A DNA stretch of 64,000 nucleotides from assembly GCF_019320115.1 (NCBI RefSeq), contig NC_089584.1, forward strand, positions 73,067,533 through 73,131,532. Direction: 5' to 3'. The notes under the pieces are model-generated. The model did no database searches. It was not told the origin of the DNA and saw nothing but the letters and a program-made list of their open reading frames with translations. This DNA is from Miscanthus floridulus. Its lineage: Eukaryota > Streptophyta > Magnoliopsida > Poales > Poaceae. How positions within the stretch are numbered: the stretch's first letter is position 1; every line of letters starts with the position of its first letter. The translations under genes and the position numbers were made by a program. This document shows, in pieces, positions 55,301 through 64,000 of this stretch.

Positions 55301-56899
55301 CAACTCTCTACTTTAGATCCAAGACTACCCCATATACCTGCAACCAGTTCATTCCTAGAATTGCATCAATGCCTTGTCTAGACAACACCATGAACTAGAG
55401 ATGGTAAGTGTGAGTGGCTAACACTAATCCCACTGTGTCCATCCACGTATTAACGTACAACTACACACCTAGAGTACTGATTCTATAGGCAAAAGGTATA
55501 GCCATAAGAGGTATATTGTGCCGTTGTGCAAATCCCAAGCTCATGAATGAATGTGATGCACCAGAATCAAACAACACATAAGCTAGATGAGAATCAACGG
55601 TGAACATACCAGCCATCACCGGTTTATTTTGCAATATTTCCTTAGCCTTCGTGAAATTAACCTGTCTAGATCGGCTCACTGGTACTTTCTTCTTTATAAC
55701 TATCCACTTGATCAAGCGGGAGTTAGCTAAGGGCTGAGTAGACTAGGTAGGCTAGTTTTGCGGACACTCCTAGGCATAGTGGCCTTCCTTGCCACACTTG
55801 AAACAAGCACCAGGCTTGTTCCCCTATCCTTGATGAGGTTGGACCTGCTGTCCCTGAGGCTGCTGATGTTGCACCTACTGAGTAGGTGCATGATACTAAA
55901 TGAAAGGAGCCTAAAAGGTCTGAGGCTGTTGAAACGAATGCCCACCCAAAGATTGATAGGGCACCCGCCTGACAACCTATACTTTCTATGCCTGGGGTGA
56001 CTAGAAGACCTAGTAGCCACCTACTTGTGCTTCCATTGTGCCTGAAAGTCATGCTACAATCCCTCCATGGCAATAGCAGCGTTCATCATCTCCCCAAAGG
56101 TCTGGTAGTTTCCTGTATATAACTCCTTCTGCAAGATGCAAGAGAGGCCGTGATAGAAATGGTCCCTCTTCTTCTCATCCGTATCAACGTGAGTCCCAGC
56201 ATACTATGACAAGTGGTTGAACTTGTTGACATAGTCCATCACGGACATGCTTCCTTGCCTTAGGTCTAGAAATTCTATCAACTTCCTATTTAGAACACCA
56301 GCAAGAATATAATACTCTCTAAAGGCTGCACTAAACTCCTGCTAGGTCACCCGGTGATCCACCGACTACATGGCATTAAATGTGTTCCACCATGCACTAG
56401 CAGATCCCAACAGTTGTTGTGCTACAAAGTGCACTTTCTGCTCCTTAGTTATGGTGAGTAGCAGAAACTTTTTCTCTAGAATGTGAAGCCAATGCTCCAC
56501 ATCCAGAGGCTCAGCCATCGACGTGAATGTGGATGGGTGCGTCTTTAAGAAATCTTGATAAGAGTAGGGTTCCTCAGGACCGTGGGCACCACCCCCGTTC
56601 CCACCATTGCCCTCGTGGCCTCCACAGGCGATGCCACCGATAGCTTGTGCCAGCAGCTCCATGGCATGAGCTGACTCATGACGAGCAGCCAACATCTCCA
56701 CCATCATCTCTGCATGAGTCATCAGAGGTGGCGGTGGCGAAGGTGGAGCCAGAAGTGGGGCCTCATGGCTCTCCCCATTGCCATTCCCATTGCCCCAGCC
56801 ACTTTCACCTTGGCCTTCGCCAAGGCCATGGCCCACTCCAGCACTAGTGCTCCCACGACCGGACCTCAAATTCATCTGAAAATAGATAGGAACCACCAT
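52375..56899 (-). pseudogene. Family 2 gag-pol polyprotein, Del/Tekay chromovirus, heavily broken
   Basis: Minus-strand gag-pol related to family 1 along its whole length. Surviving pieces: gag 56366-56899 (MNLRSGRGSTSAG shared start), CCHC knuckle near 55775-55815 with its first Cys intact, protease 55461-55715 ([11 protein letters not shown]), reverse transcriptase 54495-55268 with an intact FIDD, RNase H 53687-54097, integrase 53426-53644, 53156-53422 and 52838-53065, and the post-integrase part 52628-52831; the chromodomain region below that is out of frame. It has at least two frameshifts and more than a dozen stops, again mostly TAG. More decayed than family 1, as expected of the older host element. 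Confidence 0.88.
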
Positions 56900-57334
56900 T
56901 TAGGACAACCCTATAGATCAGGAACAATAGATTAGAGAAATGATAAGACATTTATTAAAGCATTCTTTTAGTTCATCCTATCAATTCACTAATCTAATTA
57001 TACATGTAGGGGGAGTTTAGTTTAAACAAGATTCTCTTATCATGATGTATGCATCGGCCTGTACGTTCACTAAAGCCAGAATATAGCGGCATTCGCAAAA
57101 TTTTTGGCACATCGCACACTCACTTTCTACTTGCTAAATGATTCTTATGCAGCATAAGGTAGTGTACCTGTAGAAAAATGATTAGGTAAAACAAGGGCCG
57201 CTATCCTAGATAGACCATATTGCTAGGGCTTATACTTATTTACATAATTTTATCGCATCCTACTTTTTGCAAAACTTTTGCTGGTCAAATTTTAATCTTT
57301 GGAAAAGAGTGATGAAACTCGTAGACTCATTATT
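56900..57334 (-). other. Family 2 leader
   Basis: Untranslated leader, aligned with the family 1 leader. No gene. Confidence 0.55.
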
Positions 57335-57347
57335 GGCTCTGGTACCA
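57335..57347 (-). other. Primer-binding site, family 2
   Basis: TGGTACCAGAGCC on the minus strand, next to the 5' LTR that begins (plus-strand view) at 57352. Confidence 0.78.
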
Positions 57348-57351
57348 ACTA

Positions 57352-58455
57352 TGGTAGAACCACCTGAAATAACACACTTACGAAGGTGCTTGTCTTCCAC
57401 TAGACACTAAGCACCCCGAGAGCGACCTACATCGGGTGGATTCTGTCGAGCACACCCCAAGGGAGAGCCCAAATAATCCACCTTTTTCCCCCAGGATCCA
57501 ATAATGAGAACGAGTTTACATTACTTAGTCCATTTCATACATCTAGAGTTCTTTGAAATACATTATTACAGGACCAAATTTAGAGTGCGGAAATTAAACA
57601 CCGAAATAAAAAGAAACATCTATCAATAATATACAAGGAACCATCTATGCCCACCAGAAGAATCCTTCACACAACGGCTACTCCTCAAGCAGTACCTGCA
57701 ATAGGGGTAAATAAGCCCTGAGTATACAATGTACTCGCAAGACTTATCCGACTAGTGGGAATAATTTCCTGACTCCAAGGAATATGATAAGCTTTATGGT
57801 TTGCTGGGTTCCTTTTTGCAGAAAGCAATACTAATAGTGAATCCTTATGTATGTTAATTATTAGCATTCATGATTAGTTCATTATCTAACCATTCTATTT
57901 AAGCACCTATTCTACTTTCAAGCAAGAGTTGAGCAAATAGTTCAATTTCACAACCTTTCCTCTTTGAGTTCTTACTACGGTGCTAGAGTGTAGACAAGCC
58001 ATACCGGATTGCTCGGCGATTCGCGAATCAATGTACCCAACTGGGTACCCCAAAACACACGCCCCGCTTGTACCCTAGGCACAAGTAGGACCAACCTGCC
58101 ACTCTCCTATCATGGGGTCTAGGTCCCCATCCAAACTTGGACTCCAAGCCCCCCTCTTAAATCCCAGACTCAGTGCGGTGCTTACACCTCCACCATCCCT
58201 GCCCCTAATCAGTCGGTCCAGAAAGAGCCAGAACCCACGACAAGAGAGCAACAAGCCTTCGCTATAGCCATACACAAGTATGTGCTCGAGATAATAAGTC
58301 TGTAACTTGCCTAGAGTCCAATGTAATGGCCGGTCCTTAACCGACACAGATAGGGAAAAAGTGTAACCAAGCTATGACCCATTGGCCGTAGTACACAACC
58401 TCTAACACCCACCAATACCCAAACCATATCCCTGCCTGGTCTCCATTTTTCCTTT
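57352..58455 (-). mobile_element. Family 2 5' LTR, cut by a younger insertion
   Basis: Aligns with 28712-29820 of the family 2 3' LTR and stops within 'ctccatttttccttt', where the 3' LTR continues 'ccaccattttatcatgag'. A different LTR element begins at the next base. Confidence 0.82.
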
Positions 58456-58864
58456 TGTAGGGGTATGGCCCCTGGTATCCATAAGACAAGACATGGGCCG
58501 CACCATCAGAGGTGGCCTAGCCCACAAGATCAAGACGTGCATGGCGCTACTCGGTGTGCATCGCAAGATATTATATAGTACCAATAGGCTACTTTCCTTA
58601 TAACCCTACCCCTCTAGAGTATATAAGAAGAGGCAGGGGTCCCCTAGCGGACAAGATATATATATCTACATGAGACAGATACATCTCAATGCAATACATC
58701 AAAACATAGGATGTAGGTATTACGTCATATTGACGGCCGAACCTATCTAAATCTTGTGTCTTAGTGCTTGTATTACCATCTCGCTCCTAATCTCGCTCAC
58801 CTCTATGACAAATCTACCATCGTGGGATACCCCTCAGTGGACTGCCAAGCATCTTTTGTTGATA
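58456..58864 (+). mobile_element. LTR of a plus-strand Tat-type element
   Basis: Begins TGTAGGGGTATGGCCCC directly after the family 2 LTR break and ends at TTGTTGATA before GTTGGCGCACCAGGTAGGGG (58865 on), the leader and primer-site pattern of Tat-lineage grass elements. A TATA box GTATATAAG lies at 58619. About 409 bp. The matching 3' LTR is not in the window. Confidence 0.72.
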
Positions 58865-59126
58865 GTTGGCGCACCAGGTAGGGGGTGTGCGCTTGATCCA
58901 TGGCGAGCCAGATGGACCACAAATCAATAGCACGTTCTTGTCATCAATCTCGTGGAGATACATGCCGGTCCACGACGATGATTCATCGCTGGCTACATCA
59001 GCCCCGTGACTATAGATCCAATCTTGGAACCGCCTCTGAGGTCGCCTTCATCAATAATTTGATGCCCGTTTCCTCGCTACCAGAGGAGGTAGATCAACAA
59101 TGACGATCTGATCATATCCATCGATC

Positions 59127-59400
59127 GAGTCGGTCTGAAGCTCGTTGATTACCTCTCCATCGCCGAATCGGCTCTAGACACTCTGGTTCGGCGCCAACCA
59201 CCCTCCGATCCAGATCTATCGTAGGTTGCTCGGGAAACTCTAGGGGTTACGGCCCTACCCTTTGGGTTCACCAACACCACCGCCGCTTACCAACATGCCC
59301 TATGGGGTAGATTCACTGACCAGGTTGAAAACGTCCATCCTCTCGCCGACCAGATAGCGCCATACACCACCGACCAGTCGTTCTGTCTAAAGCTAAGTCA
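59127..59400 (+). pseudogene. Tat-type gag N-terminal remnant
   Basis: One frame reads 'VGLKLVDYLSIAESALDTLV', 'PPSDPDLS' followed by TAG, then 'ALPFGFTNTTAAYQHALWGR' and 'FTDQVENVHPLADQIAPY'. This pattern is familiar from N-terminal regions of Tat-lineage gag in grasses. It is short, has a stop, and no capsid domain follows. Confidence 0.45.
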
Positions 59401-60014
59401 TGCTTTAATATTTTTCTAAATATTCTCCAATCTTCATTAATCGCCATGATGTTTCTCCAAGCTATTTTCTCCATGTTTGCTCTCCAAACGATTTTCCGAA
59501 CCCCCGAATAGTCATGTTGATGCTCAGACGCCTCCAGAGATGGCCCTGTCTCTGGCTCCTCCCTACACGTGCACGAGCGTCTGCCCTCTGCGTATTGGGT
59601 GGTTAGCAGCGGCTCCTTAGCAATGCTTGTTCCTCCTACATGTGCACGGGCTCTGCGCTCCGTGTTATGGTTAACAGGCTAGCTAGGGCTGGAGACTTAG
59701 CTACACACTAACTGTTCAGGCGATTTAGATTAAATACATCTTTGCTCCAACTGATCTCCAAGCAACGCACGCTATTTTTTCTCCAAAGTTCATATATTTT
59801 ACATCATGTACTACCCATTCTACATATTTGTATTGCAGGGTCATCGTCTAGGTGATCGGACCACCTAGTGCTCGGACTTCTCCACCGATCAACTGGTCGG
59901 ACTGCTTGGTTCATCGACTTTGTCGCCAACTAGTTGATCGAACTGTTTGCCGGTCGCTTCTAGTCAATGCTCACTTCACCATCGACCAGTTGACCAGACT
60001 GTTCGTTGCTTGTG

Positions 60015-61135
60015 CTTCATCGCCAGCTACGCCGGGGACTCCTCGGTGCTCGATTTCTTCGTGCTCGAGGACTAAGTGGGCACACTACACCGCACGGACA
60101 TCGCTAGCTATGTCGGTGCTTGGACGTCACCAGCTTCGCTGGGAACTCCTCGGTGCTCGGTCATCACCAACGACGCCGAGGACTCATCAGTGCTCGGTCA
60201 TCGCTAGCGATGCTAGGGACTCCTCGCTCCTTGGTGCTCAGACATTGCCAGCGATGCTGGGGACTCCTCACTCCTTGGTGCTCGGACATCGCCAGCTACG
60301 CCGGGGACTCCTCGGTGCTCAGTTTCTTCGTGCTCGAGGACTAAGTGGGCACACTTCACCACATGGACAATGCCAGCTATGCGGTGCTCAGACCTCACCA
60401 GCTTCGCCAGGAACTCCTCGGTGGTCGATCATTGCCAGCGACATTGGGGACTCCTTGGTGCTTGCTCATCACCAACGACGTCAGGGACTCCTCGCTCCTC
60501 GATGCTTAGACATCGCCAGCGATGCTAGGGACTCCTCGCTCCTCGGTGCTCGGACATCGTCCATGACGCCGGGGACTCCTCGCTCCTCAGTGCTCGATCA
60601 TCGCCAGTGATGCCGGGGACTCCTGACTCCTCGGTGCTTGGTCATCGCCAGTGATGTTGGGACTCCTTGCTCCTCAGTGCTCGGTCATCACTAGCGACAC
60701 CATGGACTCCTCGCTTTTCGGTGCTCAGACCTTGGCAGCTTTGCCGAGAATTCCTCGGTGCTTGGACATTGCCAGCTACATCAGGGACTCCTCGGTGCTC
60801 GGTCATCGCTAGCGACGCCGGGGACTCCTCGCTCCTCGGTGTTTGGACATCGCTAGCAATGCCGGGGACTCCTCGCTCCTTGGTGCTCGGTCATCGCTAG
60901 CGACGCCAGGGACTCCTCGCTCCTCGATGCTCGGTCATCGCTAGTGACGTCGGGACTCCTCGCTCCTCAGTGCTCGGTCATCACCAATGATGCTGGGGAC
61001 TCCTCGCTCCTCGGTGCTCGGACATCGCCAATGACACTGGGGACTCCTTGCTCTTTGGTGCTCGGTCATCGCCAGCGACGCTGGGGACTCCTCGCTCATC
61101 GGTGCTTGGATAGCTCCAGCGACACCGGGGACTCC
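60015..61135 (+). repeat. Minisatellite of about 44-bp units in a Tat-type element
   Basis: The phrase GGGGACTCCTCGCTCCTCGG followed by 'tgctcggtcatcgccagcgacgcc' is repeated about 25 times with variation. Unit starts at 60817, 60861 and 60905 give a period of 44; shorter units lack the nine bases 'cgctcctcg' (35 bp). Near 60060 and 60340 a longer variant 'ttcttcgtgctcgaggactaagtgggcaca' occurs twice, showing a higher-order repeat of about 280 bp. Frames across the array are by-products since 44 is not a multiple of three. Confidence 0.88.
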
Positions 61136-61255
61136 CTTGCTGGTCGGATCTTGCTACGTCTCATCGGTGTGCTATCAAGCTGCTCCATGCTGTTTGGATC
61201 AGGGTGCTAATCTTGGGCAGCACATCTGGGGTCTTGATACGCGCATGTAAGACAA

Positions 61256-61656
61256 TGTCGGTGTCAGTGTTTCACCACCGATAGCCTGCCACGGGAGTAC
61301 CCGGGGCAGTATGTTTAGGCTTCAGTTTATGCGGAACTCAACGGTTAACGCAAGAGACAGTCGATTTATCCTAGTTTGGGCCCTCGACCGTGATCGAGTA
61401 ATAGTCCTACGTCTAGTCGGCGTTAGCCTTTGTGTTGGATTGATTGTAAAGTGTCGTGTTGTAAAATCTAAGTCCCGTCTCTAGGAACCCTGCCCTCCTT
61501 TATATAGTCAGAAGGTCAGAATCCTAGTCGGTTTACAATGAGAGTTCCTAGTAGGATTATAGAATAATACTACTACTAAGATTACATGGGAAGAATCCTA
61601 GATAGACTAGATCTTCTCCCTTCCTTGTGGGGTATCCCATGGGTCCCGCACCGACA
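61256..61656 (-). mobile_element. 3' LTR of a minus-strand non-autonomous LTR element
   Basis: 401 bp, TGTCGGTGTCAGTG...CACCGACA, with terminal inverted TGTCGG/CCGACA. Nearly the same sequence starts again at 63739 and runs off the window. The left flank GACAA (61251-61255) would be the target duplication; its partner is outside the window. Confidence 0.85.
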
Positions 61657-61666
61657 AGCCCCCGAG
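61657..61666 (-). other. Polypurine tract of the 61.3-64 kb element
   Basis: CTCGGGGGCT on the minus strand, next to the LTR. Similar tracts recur inside the 3' untranslated region (about 61829, 62064, 62200). Confidence 0.7.
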
Positions 61667-62728
61667 CACTTCATGGTTGAGCTCTAGAAGCCTCGTCTTT
61701 TTCCTTCAGGTCTTGTCAAGCAGAAACAAGCATCGTTCGAATGCTTTCTTGAGTGAAACCATGTAGCGCTTCATGAGATCTTCACGTGGTGTGTACCTTT
61801 TGAAAAAAGTACTCCCATTTGGGTGTAGCCCCCGGGCCTCTTGTTGTTTGGCACAAGGAGCTGGAGGGTCTTCTCTTCAAATTGCTCTGATTCTTTATCG
61901 AAGGGCTCCTGAGCATATACCCGGGTTCTTTGTTAAAAAGATCTCGGATATAGCCATGTCTGGGTTCTTTTTTGTCGTGTGGTCTTGAAGTGGTTTGTCT
62001 TGAAGAAGTCTTCTGAGTGATGTGCGCTTTTTTGAAGGAAAAAAGTGCACTCACTGAGTGTAGCCCCTGAGCCTCTTGCTATTTGGAACAAAAAGTTAGA
62101 GGGTCTTGGATCTTATGTTGTTTGAAAAATTGCTGTCTTGAGGAAGTCTTCTGAGTGATGTGCGCTTTTTTGAAGGAAAAAGTGCAGTCATTGAGCGTAG
62201 CCCCCGAGCCTCTTGCTGGGTTCTTTTTATCCAAAAAGAACTTGGATACATGTTCTTAACATGTTCTCTTGTAGTCTGCTATTGTTAGATGTAGTTGTAT
62301 GGTGGTGGTTGATAGTAAATGCTGTTCATTCACGAGTTGTACAGTGTTGGTATATTCTTCTGAATATGCTCGTTCTCAAGTACTGCTCCTTCACGCCTGA
62401 GTCCTCTTTCATTGAATTCTGTCTTTTCACTGTATCCTTTGTTAGGTTTGTTCCGTTGGTGCTTCCGGTCTATGTGCACCGCTTCTTTTGGCCTATAAAT
62501 ATCCTCCTTGTGTGCTATTTTGATTCATCGAGCATTCTGTTGCTTTGTGTGAAATCTCTGTAGTCATGAATATGGTAGTTTGTGAAGTAGAGAAGCCTCC
62601 GGGTGTATTTTGCGGTTCTTGTGTATCTTGCCATAGCTGGAGGGAGTCTTGTGATAGGGATTATAGGTAGGCTAATCCCTGAGTTCTTCTAGTGCTTCTC
62701 GGATCTTATCGTAGGGTGTATTCGCCGC
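61667..62728 (-). other. 3' untranslated region with repeated segments
   Basis: A segment containing 'gtcttctgagtgatgtgcgc', 'ttttttgaaggaaaaa' and 'gtagcccc(c/t)gagcctcttgct' is present at about 61995-62080 and 62130-62215, with a weaker copy at about 61785-61860. Period about 135 bp. No gene is seen; the frame 62213-62563 lacks domains. Confidence 0.6.
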
Positions 62729-63697
62729 TCATCCTTCTTCTACCTCTCGCCCTGATTTTCTTCTATTGTACTCGGCTAGGTCTGACTTATATCTGATCCA
62801 AGCTTCCTTGCACTGCTTAGCACGGCATTGACATCCTTGTTTCAATTTGTTCTTTCTCTCTCTAGCTTGCCTCTGACTCTCGGTCTCACCATCGTGCCCC
62901 TGGGTAAATGGTGATATGTTGGACTTAGATTCATCTAAAGACCTAACGTCAAGCGCTTTTTGGGGGACCAATGGTGATCGAGGATGGCGAATCATGAATA
63001 CTTCTCGAGCGTGAGTTATTCTATCATCGGCATTGGTTTTCATACTATCGGAGTTGTTGATAACTTTAGTAGAGGCTTCAAGGTCATAGATCGAGTCTCC
63101 TTCTTGGTAGGGTAGAGCTGTTGTTGTTGTTGTTGTGTCAACTAGCCGGGTACTGCTATCCTCAAGAACAGAACCTGGCCAGTGGATGATGTAGTCTTGA
63201 GATGTTACGATTAGTATGAGACCTTCTTGAGCTCCTGTCAGTGGTATTCCAAGCACTGGATTAAGAGATCTTTTGAGCTGTGCCCGATAAGACATTGCCA
63301 AGTTGCCGAGACTGAATGGAAAAGGACTCGTCTTCTTTAAAGTACTCTGAGTGTACTTCGAGTTGTATTCTTGATAGGTTGATGTCGTGTTCCGGAGCCT
63401 TATCGGAAAAGAACTCAGTTTTCCAAAAGAACTCGGATAAGACTTCGTCTCAGAAGCGGAACCTGAGTTTGAATCGGATGTGTGAAGCTGTGAAATCTGA
63501 GTTGGATTGGACATCGTGAGCTGCACGAATCTTCTAGCAAGTTGATCTGTCATAGTCACCAAAATAAAATGGTCTTCATGGTGATTTGAATTTTTGAGGA
63601 GACAGCTCTGGAGCTTGCCATTGTCGTCCGCCTCGCAGATCCATGAGCCAAAGATGAAGGTTGATCCCATCGAGAAGATCATGTTGTCAAGGTCCAT
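62729..63697 (-). CDS. Open 322-codon frame of a non-autonomous LTR element
   Basis: The frame starts MDLDNMIFSMGSTFIFGSW at 63697, only 41 bases from the 5' LTR, and ends REVEEG-stop at 62729. It has no stop or frameshift. Visible features: a Ser/Thr/Asn-rich middle, a short Thr run (about 190), and a basic C-terminus with 'ETESQRQARERKNKLKQG' followed by CQCRAKQCKEAW and 'YNRRKSG', which may bind nucleic acid. No CCHC knuckle of the usual spacing, protease or polymerase motif is present. The place directly after the LTR suggests a gag-derived or structural protein of a non-autonomous Tat-like element, but I do not recognise a domain. Confidence 0.6.
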   Translation of the reverse strand: MDLDNMIFSMGSTFIFGSWICEADDNGKLQSCLLKNSNHHEDHFILVTMTDQLARRFVQLTMSNPTQISQLHTSDSNSGSASETKSYPSSFGKLSSFPIRLRNTTSTYQEYNSKYTQSTLKKTSPFPFSLGNLAMSYRAQLKRSLNPVLGIPLTGAQEGLILIVTSQDYIIHWPGSVLEDSSTRLVDTTTTTTALPYQEGDSIYDLEASTKVINNSDSMKTNADDRITHAREVFMIRHPRSPLVPQKALDVRSLDESKSNISPFTQGHDGETESQRQARERKNKLKQGCQCRAKQCKEAWIRYKSDLAEYNRRKSGREVEEG

Positions 63698-63738
63698 CGA
63701 GCTCTCGGATGCAAAGTCGCCGAAATCCTCTACCTAGC

Positions 63739-64000
63739 TGTCGGTGTTTCACCACCGATAGCCTGCCATGGGGGTACCCGGGGTAGTATATTCGGGCTTC
63801 AGCGTATGTAGAACTCAACAGTTAATGCAAGAGACGGTCGATTTATCTTGGTTCAGGCCCTCGACCATGATCGAGTAATAGCCCTACGTCCAGTCGGTGT
63901 TAGCCTTTGCGTTGGATTGATTGTAAAGTGTCGTGTTGTAAAATCTAAGTCCCGTCTCTAGGAACCCTACCCTCCTTTATATAGTCAAGAGGTCAGAATC
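63739..64000 (-). mobile_element. 5' LTR of the same element, cut by the window end
   Basis: Begins TGTCGGTGTTTCACC and follows the LTR at 61256 closely, lacking about seven bases (the 'gtcagtg' duplication near its start). The sequence left of it (minus strand GCTAGGTAGAGGATTTCGG) is where a primer-binding site should be, but it lacks a clean tRNA match. Confidence 0.82.

Larger units (their letters stand above)
58866..61255 (+). mobile_element. Internal region of the Tat-type element, non-autonomous
   Basis: After the primer-site pattern comes a gag-like remnant (about 59127-59400), AT-rich sequence, a minisatellite (about 60015-61135) and a short tail. No protease, reverse transcriptase or integrase is present. 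The element is cut at 61255 by a minus-strand LTR element. Its right half is outside the window or lost. Confidence 0.65.

Noticed and set aside
60015..61135. CRISPR-like array
   Set aside because: Repeats are contiguous and variable without unique spacers, inside a plant LTR element; it is a minisatellite.

Overview
The window is plant nuclear DNA, almost certainly from a grass. Two intron-containing genes with GT-AG introns and GC-rich first exons sit in a background of grass-type transposable elements: Stowaway- and Tourist-like MITEs, a hAT MITE, SINEs with Pol III boxes, Del/Tekay-type Ty3 (gypsy) elements with 3.3-4.7 kb LTRs, and Tat-type LTR elements. I infer an Andropogoneae genome (sorghum, sugarcane or Miscanthus type), but the species cannot be fixed from the sequence alone.

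Layout. 1-2.6 kb: end of an LTR relic, a decayed F-box-like pseudogene (507-1111) and nested hAT-type elements. 2.6-10 kb: a complete clade A protein phosphatase 2C gene (4 exons, 470 aa) with a G-box/ABRE-rich upstream block, two promoter MITEs, and a third intron enlarged by a SINE and an internally deleted copia element. 10.7-15.4 kb: a 4.7 kb solo LTR with a perfect 5-bp target duplication. 15.5-17.5 kb: MITEs and an LTR relic. 17.5-20.8 kb: a complete LYAR-type nucleolar zinc-finger gene (6 exons, 308 aa) whose promoter has TGGGCY and telo-box motifs. 21.7-22.8 kb: three MITE-like elements in a row. 23.6-28.7 kb: a minus-strand LTR element with a decayed ORF full of TAG stops.

28.7-58.5 kb is a nest of minus-strand Del/Tekay chromoviruses. 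An older element (family 2) has its 3' LTR split by a younger one (family 1, LTRs 39047-42415 and 47538-50907). The 3' half of family 1 plus its flank is then repeated in direct tandem as two apparently identical 7,439-bp units (31034-38472 and 38473-45911). 58.5-64 kb: a plus-strand Tat-type non-autonomous element with a 44-bp minisatellite interrupts the 5' LTR of family 2, and is itself interrupted by a minus-strand non-autonomous LTR element with an open 322-codon frame.

The two host genes look intact and functionally independent (ABA signalling; ribosome biogenesis/nucleolus). The rest is layered transposon history. The most unusual points are the exact 7.4 kb tandem duplication, stop codons in decayed retroelement frames that are nearly all TAG at glutamine positions, and a short acidic reading frame kept inside the long LTRs of related elements.
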